64,000 bases of DNA, taken from assembly GCA_031374935.1 (NCBI GenBank), contig JANMHB010000110.1:1-64000 (forward strand), given 5' to 3'. The notes under the pieces were generated by a model. That model was not told the origin of the DNA and searched no databases. It was given only the letters and a program-made list of their open reading frames with translations. Positions 46,122 to 56,566 of this stretch are shown here, piece by piece (within the stretch, counting starts at the first letter, position 1; each line of letters begins with the position of its first letter). Both the position numbers and the translations under genes were made by a program. The DNA is from JACMLX01 sp031374935 (GTDB taxonomy: Bacteria > Gemmatimonadota > Gemmatimonadetes > Gemmatimonadales > Gemmatimonadaceae).

Positions 46122-47390
46122 TCAGGAAAGAAGCGAACGACCGTCAGCCAGAGCGGCGCGTAGCCACTCGGCGTCGCGGGTGACCAGCGTCCAGAGCTGG
46201 GAAACATTCACCGGCACACGGCGCACCGCAAAGATCCGCAGCCACCGTGCCGAGTGATACAGCTGCTCACTGAGAGCCGGCAAGTTCAGCGCGCCGACCA
46301 GCCCGCTGCTGGTGAGGTGCTCGACCGCGCCACCGCGCCGCTGCACAGGAAGATCGACGCCAAGCATCTGCGTCTTGGCCGGATAGTCGAGCAGGATGTC
46401 GCCCGCACCGAGCCCGAGTTCGACCGCCAGCCGATCCTCCACCGCCACCGCCAGAGCGCGATCCGAGGCGATCCACTCGCCCGCCTCCGGTCCCAGCTCG
46501 GCGGCAGACCACTGGGCCAGCCGCTTGTACAGCCGACGTTCGCGAAGTGCCATCAACAGCGGCGGCGCGCTCGGCAGGAGCGCGTGCAACAACCCTTCAT
46601 CAGTCCACTCGGCGAGCCCATCCTGCGGCAAGCCGCCGGACTGCAGCGCATCATCCACCAGCCGCTTGTACATCGCCGTCGCGCTGCGCACCGCATGGTG
46701 CCAGTAGATGTTGCGATACATCTGATACTTCGCGAACAGCAGCGACTCCAGCGCGCTCAGGCCCTTCTCCATGATGCCCACGCCGGGGCGCCCGGTGCCC
46801 GGATCGGTGACGATCACGACGCTGTCGAGCAGCCGGTCGACGTCGATCTCGCCATACGGCACGCCGCACATCATGGCGTCGCGCTTGAGGTAGTCGATCT
46901 TGTCGAGGTCGATCGAGCCGGAGACGAGTCCCTGCAGCGGCCCGACATCGGCGCCATGCATCATCGCGAGCACACGCGCCGGTGCGCCGTCGCCCAGCGC
47001 GCTCGTCAACGCCTCCGCCACTGCGCCGGTCGTGATGCGCGGCGCGGCAGCGCTCTCGTGGTTCAGCGCGCCGATTTCCTCCAGCGCGTGGCTGAAGGGA
47101 TAGTGCCCCACATCGTGCAGCAGCATGGCAGCTGCGGTGAGTTCCCTCTCCACCGGTGCCACCTGATCCAGTTCGCCACGTTCGGCGAGCAGCGTGATCG
47201 TCCGTCGCGCCATGTGATAGGCGCCGAGGGCATGTTCAAATCGCGAGTGTGAGGCGCCGGGATACACCAGGAAGGCATAGCCGAGCTGCCGCACGTACCG
47301 CAGGCGCTGCATGGCCGGCGTGTCGAGCAGTGTGATCGACAGCGGATCGAGGCGGATGTTGTTCCAGAGCGGATCGCGGATGACTTTCAC
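46122..47390 (-). CDS. HD-domain phosphohydrolase (dGTPase/SAMHD1-like)
   Basis: A 422-residue hydrolase. It opens like the family: 'IRDPLWNNIRLDPLSITLLDTPAMQRLRYVRQLGYAFLVYPGASHSRFEHALGAYHMA' (short segments quoted from 4-62), with the HD metal site as H in 'HSRFEHALG', HD in 'MLLHDVGHYPFSHALE' and D in 'DKIDYLKRDAMMCGV'. This is the SAMHD1/YwfO-type set of HD proteins that cleave deoxynucleoside triphosphates. Substrate not determined by sequence. The gene is in an operon with the following lipoprotein; the pckA terminator lies 40 bases upstream of it. Confidence 0.93.
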   Translation of the reverse strand: MKVIRDPLWNNIRLDPLSITLLDTPAMQRLRYVRQLGYAFLVYPGASHSRFEHALGAYHMARRTITLLAERGELDQVAPVERELTAAAMLLHDVGHYPFSHALEEIGALNHESAAAPRITTGAVAEALTSALGDGAPARVLAMMHGADVGPLQGLVSGSIDLDKIDYLKRDAMMCGVPYGEIDVDRLLDSVVIVTDPGTGRPGVGIMEKGLSALESLLFAKYQMYRNIYWHHAVRSATAMYKRLVDDALQSGGLPQDGLAEWTDEGLLHALLPSAPPLLMALRERRLYKRLAQWSAAELGPEAGEWIASDRALAVAVEDRLAVELGLGAGDILLDYPAKTQMLGVDLPVQRRGGAVEHLTSSGLVGALNLPALSEQLYHSARWLRIFAVRRVPVNVSQLWTLVTRDAEWLRAALADGRSLLS

Positions 47391-47427
47391 GAGCGTCGGT
47401 CAGGGGCCGGAGCGGTGGAAACGAGCC

Positions 47428-47454
47428 GAGGGCACCCGGAAGCCAGGTGCCCTC
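47428..47454 (-). terminator. Terminator of pckA
   Basis: GAGGGCACC / GGTGCCCTC, a 9-bp stem with a CGGAAGCCA loop, about 40 bases downstream of the pckA stop on the minus strand. No strong T-run follows; the position and stem support the call. Confidence 0.55.
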
Positions 47455-47494
47455 GTCAATGAAACCAGAAACACGTCGCGGCGCGACGAGCGCG

Positions 47495-49105
<1,611 letters not shown>

Positions 49106-49136
49106 GTGGCGGAGAGGTGTGGGGAGACACGCCGCA

Positions 49137-49169
49137 CGCCCTGTCAGCTCGCGCTGAGCGGACAGGGCG
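49137..49169 (-). promoter_or_regulatory. Stem-loop in the pckA leader
   Basis: Nine-base perfect inverted repeat CGCCCTGTC/GACAGGGCG with a 15-base loop, 32-64 bases upstream of the pckA ATG. It could be an operator or an mRNA leader hairpin; no known riboswitch consensus is recognised. Confidence 0.35.
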
Positions 49170-49294
49170 TTCCTGCGAATCCGTGAAAAACTAACGAAAC
49201 GGCCAGAGTCCCGGGCGACGATTTTCGGCCGACCGGCGGCATGAAGACGCCTGAACGGGAGTTTCGGTTCGCGCTTGTCGCCGACCGCTGGGGC

Positions 49295-49310
49295 TGATAT
49301 TGTAATATCA
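49295..49310. promoter_or_regulatory. Fur/Zur-like operator palindrome
   Basis: TGATATTgtAATATCA, a perfect 7-bp inverted repeat with a 2-base spacer, A/T-rich in otherwise G/C-rich DNA. It resembles Fur-family boxes in length and composition (Zur-type TGTTATA…TATAACA). It is 111 bases upstream of the TonB receptor start. Confidence 0.5.
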
Positions 49311-49420
49311 ACATCGCATTGAGCCGCGCCACGGACCTCCCGGCTCGGGGCGCGCCAGCCGGATCCAGCACCGCCGACCGGGCTGCCTTCGCTCGAATCG
49401 ACCTTCAGTCATTCCACGCC

Positions 49421-51724
49421 ATGTCGCTCTTCACCACGTTCCGCGCCCTCCGGCACCTGATCGGTGCGTCGGCGTTCCTGCTGCCGGCCACCCCGACGGT
49501 GCTGAGCGCCACGCCGCCGGTTCCGGGCGCCGAATCAGGCCTCCGGCACGCAGCGGAGCTCGCTCCACCGATTCGCGGCGTGGTGGTAGACTCGGCGGAC
49601 ACGCCGATGCCGAACATCCAGGTGGTGGCGACCGAGCTGCAGCGTGTCGCGGTGACCGATGCCGCCGGCAGGTTCACCTTCGTCGGGGCACCGGTCGGGT
49701 CGGTGCATCTGACGATCGTGCACGTCGGCCACGTACCGGTGCATGAGGTGGTGACCGTCCCGGCGACGGGTGAGCTCCCGCCGCTGCGCATCGTGCTGCG
49801 CCGCACGGTGCTCCGGCTGCCTGGGGTGCAGATCACCGCGTCGCCAACCGGGACTGACCCACTCAGTGTCACGCAATCCACGATTCAGCTGAGCGGCAAG
49901 GACCTCCAGCGGCAACTGGGCGCCTCGGTCGCGCAGACGCTCTCCGGCGAGCCAGGGATCGCCATGCGCTTCAATGGCCCGATGGCCAACGTCCCGGTGA
50001 TCCGCGGCCTGACTGGCGAGCGGATTCTCACCCTGCAGGATGGTGAGCGCGTGGCGGATCTGAGTTCGATTTCGGCAGACCATGCTGTGATCGCCGATCC
50101 GAACAGCGCCGAGCGCATCGAAGTGATTCGCGGCCCGGCGTCGCTGCTGTATGGCAACGCTGCCGTCGGCGGTGTGGTCAATGTGATTTCTGGCGACATT
50201 CCGACGACGGTCCCATCGCGCGTCGGCGGGTTCCTGAACGGACAGACGGAATCAGTGACGCCGGGTGGTGTGACGAGTGCGGCGCTGAACATTCCGCTGG
50301 GCTCGAGGCTGGCGGCGACGCTCCGCGGTACGTTCCGCGATCAGGCCTCGTATCGCATCGGTGGCGGCGGTGGTGCACAACCGAACAGTGATGCCCGTTC
50401 CTGGAATGGCACGGCCGGTATCGGCTACGTCGGTGATCGGTTGTCGGCGGGCGTGGTCTACCGGCAGTCCGACTTCGAGTACGGCGTTCCGTTCGCGACC
50501 GGCGGCGAAGGGATCCGGATCGACGGCGTACGCAAGGGTCTGCAGGCACGCGCCGGAATGACCACCGGGTCTCGTGCACTGAGCTACCTGCGGTTCGAGG
50601 GCACCGTGCAATCGTACACGCATGATGAGATCGAAGCGGACGGTGCCATCGGCACGACCTTCAATCTCAAGTCGCAGACCGCGGCCCTGACGGGCAAGAC
50701 GCAGTTCGGCCGTGTCAGCGGTACGATTGGCGGGCAGATGTTCTTGCGGCAGTACGAGCCGATCGGCGATGAGGCGTTCACGCCGGCGGCCGACAACACC
50801 AACCTGGCCGCCTTCATCTATCAGGAAGTGCCGCTGACCACCGGTGCCGCGGAATCGCGCACCCCGCGCCTGCAGTTCGGGGGGCGCTTCGACTCCTTCC
50901 GGATCGAGTCACAGGCAGGCACCGATCCGCGGTTCGCCACCGCGCGCTCGCGCAGTTTCAGGAATGGGAGCGGGTCGCTCGGTGTGTCATTGCCGGTCGC
51001 AGGCAGTCTCACACTGAGCGGCAGCGCGGCACGCGCATTCCGCGCGCCGACGGTGGAAGAGATGTATTCGAATGGCTACCATATTGCCGTTGGCACGTTC
51101 GACGTCGGCAATCCGAACCTGACACCGGAGACGAGCACCGGATTGGATGTGGTGCTGCGGGCGCAGGGCGCGAAAGGGTTCATGCAGTTGTCGGGCTACC
51201 GGAACGCCATCGACGGCTACATCCTGCCGGTGGCCACCGGCACCGAAACGGTGGATGGCGAGCTCGTGCCACGCGTGAACTTCGTCCAGCGCGACGCGAC
51301 GCTCACCGGCTTCGAGTTTTCGGGCGAGACGGTGTTCGCGAAGCACTTCGTGGTGGGCGCCCTCGCCGATGCCGTGCGCGGCACGGTGTCGGGCGGTACC
51401 AACCTGCCATTCATTCCGGCCGCGCGGATCGGTGGTTCACTGCGCTACGATCGCGGCAGCTGGAGCCTTGGCGGCGATGCCCGACAGGTGCTGCGCCAGA
51501 CGCGTGTGGCGACCGACAACGCGACCGACGTGCCGACCGACAGCTACGCCATGCTGAACCTGAACGCCAGCTGGACGATTCCCTCGAAGCGCGTGATCCA
51601 GACCCTCACGGCCCGCGTCGACAACCTGCTCGACGAGCGCTATGCCGACGCGACCAGCCGGATCAAGGCGTTCACCTTCAATCCCGGCCGGAACCTGTCG
51701 CTCGTGTATCGCCTCGGGTTCTAG
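49421..51724 (+). CDS. TonB-dependent outer-membrane receptor with carboxypeptidase-regulatory-like domain
   Basis: The ATG at 49421 (MSLFTTFRALRHLIGASAFLLPA) gives a signal peptide; an in-frame start at 49319 does not. The product is 767 residues. It opens with a carboxypeptidase-regulatory-like domain (IRGVVVDSADTPMPNIQVVATELQRVAVTDAAGRF), then the plug domain ('VPVIRGLTGERILTLQDGERVADLS', 'ERIEVIRGPASLLYGNAAVGGVVNVIS') and a beta-barrel ending with an aromatic C-terminal residue (…SLVYRLGF). Overall order recalls the ZnuD group of zinc receptors, and a Fur/Zur-like palindrome lies upstream, so metal import is plausible. A specific ligand cannot be assigned. Histidine-rich loops are not prominent. 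Confidence 0.88.
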   Translation: MSLFTTFRALRHLIGASAFLLPATPTVLSATPPVPGAESGLRHAAELAPPIRGVVVDSADTPMPNIQVVATELQRVAVTDAAGRFTFVGAPVGSVHLTIVHVGHVPVHEVVTVPATGELPPLRIVLRRTVLRLPGVQITASPTGTDPLSVTQSTIQLSGKDLQRQLGASVAQTLSGEPGIAMRFNGPMANVPVIRGLTGERILTLQDGERVADLSSISADHAVIADPNSAERIEVIRGPASLLYGNAAVGGVVNVISGDIPTTVPSRVGGFLNGQTESVTPGGVTSAALNIPLGSRLAATLRGTFRDQASYRIGGGGGAQPNSDARSWNGTAGIGYVGDRLSAGVVYRQSDFEYGVPFATGGEGIRIDGVRKGLQARAGMTTGSRALSYLRFEGTVQSYTHDEIEADGAIGTTFNLKSQTAALTGKTQFGRVSGTIGGQMFLRQYEPIGDEAFTPAADNTNLAAFIYQEVPLTTGAAESRTPRLQFGGRFDSFRIESQAGTDPRFATARSRSFRNGSGSLGVSLPVAGSLTLSGSAARAFRAPTVEEMYSNGYHIAVGTFDVGNPNLTPETSTGLDVVLRAQGAKGFMQLSGYRNAIDGYILPVATGTETVDGELVPRVNFVQRDATLTGFEFSGETVFAKHFVVGALADAVRGTVSGGTNLPFIPAARIGGSLRYDRGSWSLGGDARQVLRQTRVATDNATDVPTDSYAMLNLNASWTIPSKRVIQTLTARVDNLLDERYADATSRIKAFTFNPGRNLSLVYRLGF

Positions 51725-51898
51725 CCCGGAGTTCTCTCCAGACGGCGTGAGTCGGCGTGTCGTCCGGTGGTGTTCGGTGGTGTTCGGTGGTGCCGACGTC
51801 GCCGGCTGGATGGTCGCCCCGCACGAGTCGGCGGTGCTGGCCGAAACGCAACTCGTTGATGCGGAGTGCACCCCGCGGAGATTCAGTGTCGGCTACGC

Positions 51899-52708
51899 TT
51901 ACGGCTGCGCCGCGATCACGCTGTCGATCCAACTCCGGTAATGGCTCAGCCGGACATTACACGTGACTTGGCCATACCGCCCGGGCGTTCGAATGGTGCT
52001 TTGTGCATCGACCCACGACGTCAGTCCGGCCAACACCCACGCCCGCTCCGCCTCGACGAGAACCGGCCCACCGCTGTCACCACTTCCAGCGCCGCCTTCC
52101 AGGGGCAGCGCGTCCGACGGCTTGTCGAACACATAGCAGAGCCAGCGACCATGGGCGCTGGTGATCTTGTTGTAGGCCCGGCGAAGCTCGGTGCGGTGGG
52201 AGCTGGCGAAGTCGTACCCGATGGCACCGTTCCCCGTCGCCCCCTTGCCAATGATCTTCACGACCTGGCCGAACTCGTCGGTGCGCGTGTTGATTGCGAC
52301 AGGTGTAACGTCCGTGACGGGTTGGGCGAGTTTCACCAGGGCGATGTCGTCGGAGGAGTACAGCAGTCCCTTGAACAGCGTAAAGTCCCAGGTGGCCAAC
52401 GCCTGATCGAGCTGGGTTTGCGGCGGCTTCTGGTATCCAGGATGGAGCACGACACGTTCAACGTCGCGGGCTCTCCCGTTGATGGTCACCTGCCTCATCT
52501 CGGATTGCCACGTGATGGCATGCGCTGCGGTGACGACCCACTGCCGAGAAATCAGTACCCCATGCCCTTCGCCCGGCATGTCGACCAGCGCGGGAAACTC
52601 GGACGCCGGCACGCGATACTTCGCGTCGTCAACGTCATCGCGAATGACGATCGGGCTTGCATCGGAGGCCGCGGCGAGCACGGTGACCAACAGGAGTCGA
52701 GTCAGCAT
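51899..52708 (-). CDS. Secreted trypsin-like serine protease (S1 family)
   Basis: The ATG at 52708 (MLTRLLLVTVLAAASDASP) gives a signal peptide; an ATG at 52759 is in frame but adds a less hydrophobic leader. The product is 269 residues. The catalytic triad is visible: His in 'WVVTAAHAI', Asp in 'SSDDIALVKLAQPV' and Ser in 'GSGDSGGPVLVEA'. 'LICYVFDK'-like cysteines (WLCYVFDK and QVTCNVRL) could form a disulphide. It is a chymotrypsin-fold peptidase acting outside the cytoplasm. The neighbour upstream (52838-53536) is another exported protein in the same direction, 129 bases away. Confidence 0.9.
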   Translation of the reverse strand: MLTRLLLVTVLAAASDASPIVIRDDVDDAKYRVPASEFPALVDMPGEGHGVLISRQWVVTAAHAITWQSEMRQVTINGRARDVERVVLHPGYQKPPQTQLDQALATWDFTLFKGLLYSSDDIALVKLAQPVTDVTPVAINTRTDEFGQVVKIIGKGATGNGAIGYDFASSHRTELRRAYNKITSAHGRWLCYVFDKPSDALPLEGGAGSGDSGGPVLVEAERAWVLAGLTSWVDAQSTIRTPGRYGQVTCNVRLSHYRSWIDSVIAAQP

Positions 52709-52837
52709 TAATTCGTTTGGAAGAGTCTTCGAGAGAGCAACGACGAGGCTCGCCAGCATGACGACGCCGGAGCGCCGCGAACTGTACGCAACGCATTGGC
52801 CGGTGGTTTCACGTCCAGCGCCTGGTTCGGCGTGCCT

Positions 52838-53536
52838 TCAGCGACCCCTCGAATGGTCGACGCGGTGGACGTCACCAGGCACCGCGATGATGTAGGCAAG
52901 GCCGTGCTTGCCGCCCGCCCCGGCTGCGAAAACGAATGGCAACGTGGCATCCGCGAGCGCGGCGTCCGCGGTAAATCCCAGTTGCGCGTTGGTGACGCCG
53001 GTGGCGTAGAACATGTAGTGGCCTGGGAAGACTTGCCTCGTGACCCGTCCGGTCTTGGGGTCTACCTCCACGTCCCCAGCCAGCATGTACGCCACCCCGC
53101 CAGCGCTGGGAGCCTTGAACTTCCCGGCCGTGAACCCGGCAGCGATTGCGTCCGCGATGCCCTTGTGCGACGCGCCGGCGGCAAGCAGCTCCCCGACCGC
53201 CAGCATGACGGCCAGGTATGACTGCTCGCCGCCGGCATCCCAGCAGGTCGGCTTGAACTCGGACGCGCCGTAGAAGAATGCGTCGCGGTTCACGAGACAC
53301 GAAAACCCGTTCGTGCCGGTCCGAGAGCGTTTGAAGCCAGTCGTGCCGTAGACATAGACTGTCGCCTCAGCGCGCAGATGCGCCGGTGCGGCGGACAGTG
53401 CCAAGGCCTCCTCTGCCTCGGGCGGGAGAACGACGTTCAGTACACCCATCGCGGCAGCCACCGGATCATTGGCCCGGTCCTGCGCCATCGCGAGCGGAGG
53501 GAACATCAGCAGAATCAGGAGAATCAAGCCGCGCAT
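52838..53536 (-). CDS. Exported protein of unknown function
   Basis: The ATG at 53536 (MRGLILLILLMFPPLAMAQ) gives a good signal peptide; the open frame begins earlier. The product is 232 residues. The mature part has 'VYVYGTTGFKRSRTGTNGFSCLVNRDAFFYG', two cysteines 24 residues apart, 'MLAVGELLAAGASHKGIADAIAAGFTAGKFKAP', and 'FPGHYMFYATGVTNAQLGFT'. No family is recognised. It ends 129 bases before the protease gene on the same strand; the two may share a promoter region upstream. Confidence 0.65.
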   Translation of the reverse strand: MRGLILLILLMFPPLAMAQDRANDPVAAAMGVLNVVLPPEAEEALALSAAPAHLRAEATVYVYGTTGFKRSRTGTNGFSCLVNRDAFFYGASEFKPTCWDAGGEQSYLAVMLAVGELLAAGASHKGIADAIAAGFTAGKFKAPSAGGVAYMLAGDVEVDPKTGRVTRQVFPGHYMFYATGVTNAQLGFTADAALADATLPFVFAAGAGGKHGLAYIIAVPGDVHRVDHSRGR

Positions 53537-54143
53537 GCAATGACCTCGAACCTGGGAAGGAAGTGCGTTCAACGATGCAACCGTGACGTTGACCACTGGG
53601 CGCGAGCGCCAAAGGTGAGCGGCTGACACCAACGTGCTCCGCCTCCGGCACCATGCCATGTGAGTCAACGCCAGTACGCGAGCGGGAGGACTCGTCGCGT
53701 GAGCTCCGATGCGATGTCTGCATCATGGAAGCGCGCTCGCCGCCTTCCTCACATCCTACAACACCACCCGGCCCCACACCGCGCACGGTCGACTGCCCCC
53801 AATGAGCCGTCTACAACCGTGAACACCCTGTCCGGTAACGACAGCCAGACAAACACCTTCTGCCACGTGGGGCAGCCGTTATTCAATAGCGTGGTGTTGA
53901 ATTCGGACTAGCGGGTGGCGACTGGTGCGCGCAGGTGTGGAGCTGCGCGATGCCGGGCCTGACGAACTGGGGCTTGAACGTGGCGTGAGGTGAGCAGGAT
54001 CGCGGTCCACACCGTTCACGCCGAGCTCACGCCCCGTTCGCAAGCATCAGTGCGACGAGTAGGCACCGCACCTCGCCTGCGACATGCTCCGTTCACGCCC
54101 CCGCGCTCGGAAGCCGTGTTCACGCCCCCAGAGCGCAAGACCG
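53537..54143. other. 607-base gap with no confident gene
   Basis: Between an exported protein gene and the end of endonuclease IV. Short open frames lack start signals or motifs. A stretch near 53800-53910 translates as 'TVNTLSGNDSQTNTFCHVGQPLFN', faintly like a decayed Ig-like repeat, but it is too short to call. GTTCACGCCCCC occurs twice (54091 and 54118). Confidence 0.4.
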
Positions 54144-55304
54144 TCAGTCGAGAAACTGCAGCAGCCGATTGAGCATCGTCCTGTCTGTGCGCGTCGCATC
54201 GTCGAGCTTGGGCGTCTCGAGAATCCGCACTGTATGCGCAAACCGGGGATCGGTCATGATCCGGCGGAACGGGCCGTCGCCGAGTGACCCTTCGCCGATC
54301 AGTTCATGCCGATCGCGATGGCTGTTGAACGGCGTCTTGGAGTCGTTCAGGTGCCAGACGCGCAGGCGCTCGAGGCCCAGGGTACGATGGAAGGTCTCCA
54401 TCACACCGTCGAAATCGCTGACGATGTCGTAGCCTGCCGAGTAGATGTGGCAGGTGTCGACGCAGACGCCAACGCGTGGTCGCAGGTCGGCCGGCAGCGT
54501 GTCGATGATCGCCGCCAGTTCCTCGAACGTCGCACCGAGTGCAGTGCCGGTGCCGGCGGTGGTTTCGAGGCACAGGATGGTGTCGCCCGGCTCGTCACGC
54601 AGCGCCTGGGCGATCTCGGCGGCATTGCGGGCGATGCCGGCGTCGCGGTCGTCCATGTAGTTGCCCGGATGCGACACCAGAAAATGAATGCCCAGCGCAT
54701 GGCAGCGGCGTAATTCAGTGGCGAAGCTTTCGCGCGAGCGGGCGCGCTGCGCATCGTCGGGTGACGCCAGATTGATCAGGTAGCTGTCGTGCGACACCGT
54801 CACCGGTGAACCGGCGGCGAACAGCGCCGCGCGGAACTGCGCCACTTCATCAGCGTCGATCTCGCGTTCCTTCCACTGGTTCGGTGTCTTGGTGAAGAGC
54901 TGCAGCGCCGTCGCGCCGATTTCGAGTGCTCGCGGTGGCGCCGCGAACGATCCGCCCTGCGAGCTGACATGTGTGCCGAGCAGCATACCGGCTGGTACGC
55001 GCGGTAACGGGGGCAGCGCGGCCGAGTCGTCGGTGCGCCGCTGCGGCACCAGTGGATTCGACGGCAGGGCGCGTTTGCTGGTCGTCGTCCTGGTGGTCGC
55101 CGTCGTCTCGACCGCGGGCTTCTTCGATGCGGTCTTCTTCGCCAGCGTCCTTGCTGCGGGCTTCTTCGGTGCGGTCTGTGTCACCGCGGATTTCTTGCCG
55201 GCGGTCTTCGTGGTCGCGGTCCGCTTCACAGCCTGCTTCTTCACTGCCTGCTTCTTCGACGCCGCAACCTTCGTCGTCGCCGTCTGCTTCGTCTTCGTCG
55301 CCAT
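54144..55304 (-). CDS. nfo: Endonuclease IV (Nfo) with histone-H1-like N-terminal tail
   Basis: A 386-residue AP endonuclease. The TIM-barrel enzyme starts at about residue 107 (MLLGTHVSSQGG). Zinc ligands are visible: His in 'TVSHDSYLI', His in 'FLVSHPGNYM', Glu in 'CLETTAGTG', Asp and His in 'CVDTCHIYSAGYD', His in 'VWHLNDSK', Asp/His in 'HRDRHELIGEG', and Glu in 'ILETPK'. It cleaves at abasic sites in base excision repair. The first 80 residues are a Lys/Ala/Thr-rich tail (KKQAVKKQAVKRTATTKTAGKKSA) like the histone H1 tail. The start at 55304 is supported by its 3-base distance to the envC-like gene. The tail probably binds DNA non-specifically. Confidence 0.93.
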   Translation of the reverse strand: MATKTKQTATTKVAASKKQAVKKQAVKRTATTKTAGKKSAVTQTAPKKPAARTLAKKTASKKPAVETTATTRTTTSKRALPSNPLVPQRRTDDSAALPPLPRVPAGMLLGTHVSSQGGSFAAPPRALEIGATALQLFTKTPNQWKEREIDADEVAQFRAALFAAGSPVTVSHDSYLINLASPDDAQRARSRESFATELRRCHALGIHFLVSHPGNYMDDRDAGIARNAAEIAQALRDEPGDTILCLETTAGTGTALGATFEELAAIIDTLPADLRPRVGVCVDTCHIYSAGYDIVSDFDGVMETFHRTLGLERLRVWHLNDSKTPFNSHRDRHELIGEGSLGDGPFRRIMTDPRFAHTVRILETPKLDDATRTDRTMLNRLLQFLD

Positions 55305-55307
55305 GGG

Positions 55308-56561
55308 TTATCGCCCTCGCAGCCAGTCCAGTGGATCGACCGCCGCGCCGCGCGAGCGACGGATCTCGAAGTGGAGATGCGGCGGCATGTCGGGGTCAGC
55401 CGTTCCCACGTTGCCGATCACCTGACCTTTCTGCACTCGCGCCCCCTTGGCGACATTCGCCGCGGCCAGCGAGCCATACACCGAATAGTCACCGGCACCG
55501 TGCTGCACGATCACCGTCATGCCGTACGTCCCGATGTTCTCCGAGACGACCACTTCTCCAGCGGCAATCGACTTCACCGGGGTGCCGCGTGCGGTCTGGA
55601 TGCCGATGCCGTTCCAGCGCAGCGTGGTGTTCTCCGGCGTGACGGTGCGGCCGAATCGATAGAGAATCGTCCCATCCACCGGCCAGTCGAGCCGGCCGAA
55701 ATCGGCGGTACGGATGGTGCTGGCCGCGGTCGGCGCGGCGCGCGGTGCGGTCGTCGCCGGTCGGCCCGCGACTGTGGGCGGTGCGGCATTGCTGGCCGCC
55801 GCGGCGGCGGCTTCGGCGCGGCGTCGCACATCTTCGAGGTTGGCGATCACGCCGCGCAGCCGGCCTTCCGAGCGTTCGATTTCCGCCAGTCGGCTGCGCA
55901 CCACCTGCGTCTGCCGTTCGGCCACACTGATGCTCCGCCCGCGCTGCGCCTCGAGCGCGCGCAGTCGATCCTCTTCCTGCGCCTTTTCCTGCTTGCTGCG
56001 TTCGATGTCTTCCTGCAGGCGCACCATCTGCCCGCGCTGCTTCGCGATCTGGTCGCGCAGCCGCTCCACGCTCGAGACCAGCGTCCGATCGCGCAGCGTC
56101 AGGGCGTGCAGGATCTTGTAGCGTGCCATCAGGCCGCCGAAACTCTCGGCCGAGAGCAGCACTTCGAGATTGTAGAGTGGGCCGCGCTTGTAGACATCGC
56201 GCAGCCGTCGCTGCAGCACGGCGCGCTTGGTCACGAGCTCATCCTCGGCACCGGCCAGACTCGACGTGGCGTCGAGTACTTCTTCCTGAATCCCTTCGAG
56301 CTGTGCGTCGAGTGAACGTACCACACGCGCCGTGGCATCCGCCTGCAGGGCAATGTTGCGCTTCTCTTCGCTCAGGTCGTGGACGGTACCCTGCAGCTGC
56401 TGCATCCGGCGCTGCAGGTCAGCACGTTCGCGACGGATCCGTTCCAGCTCGGCGCGCTGCGCCGCGATTCGCTGCGACGAGGGAATCGTCTGCGCCGGCA
56501 GCAGGGCGGGGAGGAGCGTCAGCGCGACCGCCGCCACTGCGCGGCGCCATCTCCATCGCAT
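55308..56561 (-). CDS. envC: EnvC/NlpD-like murein hydrolase activator (M23 peptidase domain)
   Basis: Start at 56561 (MRWRWRRAVAAVALTLLPALL) gives a signal peptide; the frame remains open far upstream but there it only shadows ftsX. The product is 417 residues. A long coiled coil (about 35-270) with 'RAELERIRRERADLQRRMQQLQG' and 'RLRDQIAKQRGQMVRLQEDIERSKQEK' is followed by an A/P-rich linker and a C-terminal LytM/M23 domain ('GTPVKSIAAGEVVVSENIGTYGMTVIVQHG', 'GNVGTADPDMPPHLHFEIRR'). Its place directly after ftsE-ftsX makes it the EnvC-type activator driven by FtsEX that switches on amidases at the division site. The FtsX stop lies 5 bases upstream. Confidence 0.9.
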   Translation of the reverse strand: MRWRWRRAVAAVALTLLPALLPAQTIPSSQRIAAQRAELERIRRERADLQRRMQQLQGTVHDLSEEKRNIALQADATARVVRSLDAQLEGIQEEVLDATSSLAGAEDELVTKRAVLQRRLRDVYKRGPLYNLEVLLSAESFGGLMARYKILHALTLRDRTLVSSVERLRDQIAKQRGQMVRLQEDIERSKQEKAQEEDRLRALEAQRGRSISVAERQTQVVRSRLAEIERSEGRLRGVIANLEDVRRRAEAAAAAASNAAPPTVAGRPATTAPRAAPTAASTIRTADFGRLDWPVDGTILYRFGRTVTPENTTLRWNGIGIQTARGTPVKSIAAGEVVVSENIGTYGMTVIVQHGAGDYSVYGSLAAANVAKGARVQKGQVIGNVGTADPDMPPHLHFEIRRSRGAAVDPLDWLRGR

Positions 56562-56566
56562 CCGCA

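Larger units (their letters stand above)
49106..49420. other. Divergent control region between pckA and TonB receptor
   Basis: 315 bases between two divergent genes. It contains a stem-loop CGCCCTGTC/GACAGGGCG (49137-49145 and 49161-49169) in the pckA leader, then a metal-regulator-like palindrome at 49295-49310 near the TonB receptor. No gene seen. Confidence 0.5.

Noticed and set aside
51757..51800. Short tandem repeat gtggtgttcg in the gap after the TonB receptor
   Set aside because: About three imperfect ten-base units; probably low-complexity sequence with no functional signal.
53660..53911. Short open frame resembling a decayed Ig-like repeat
   Set aside because: Only a dozen residues are suggestive, there is no signal peptide and the frame ends soon; not enough to call a pseudogene.
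54091..54129. GTTCACGCCCCC direct repeat downstream of endonuclease IV
   Set aside because: Only two copies with unequal surroundings; too little for a repeat family or CRISPR.
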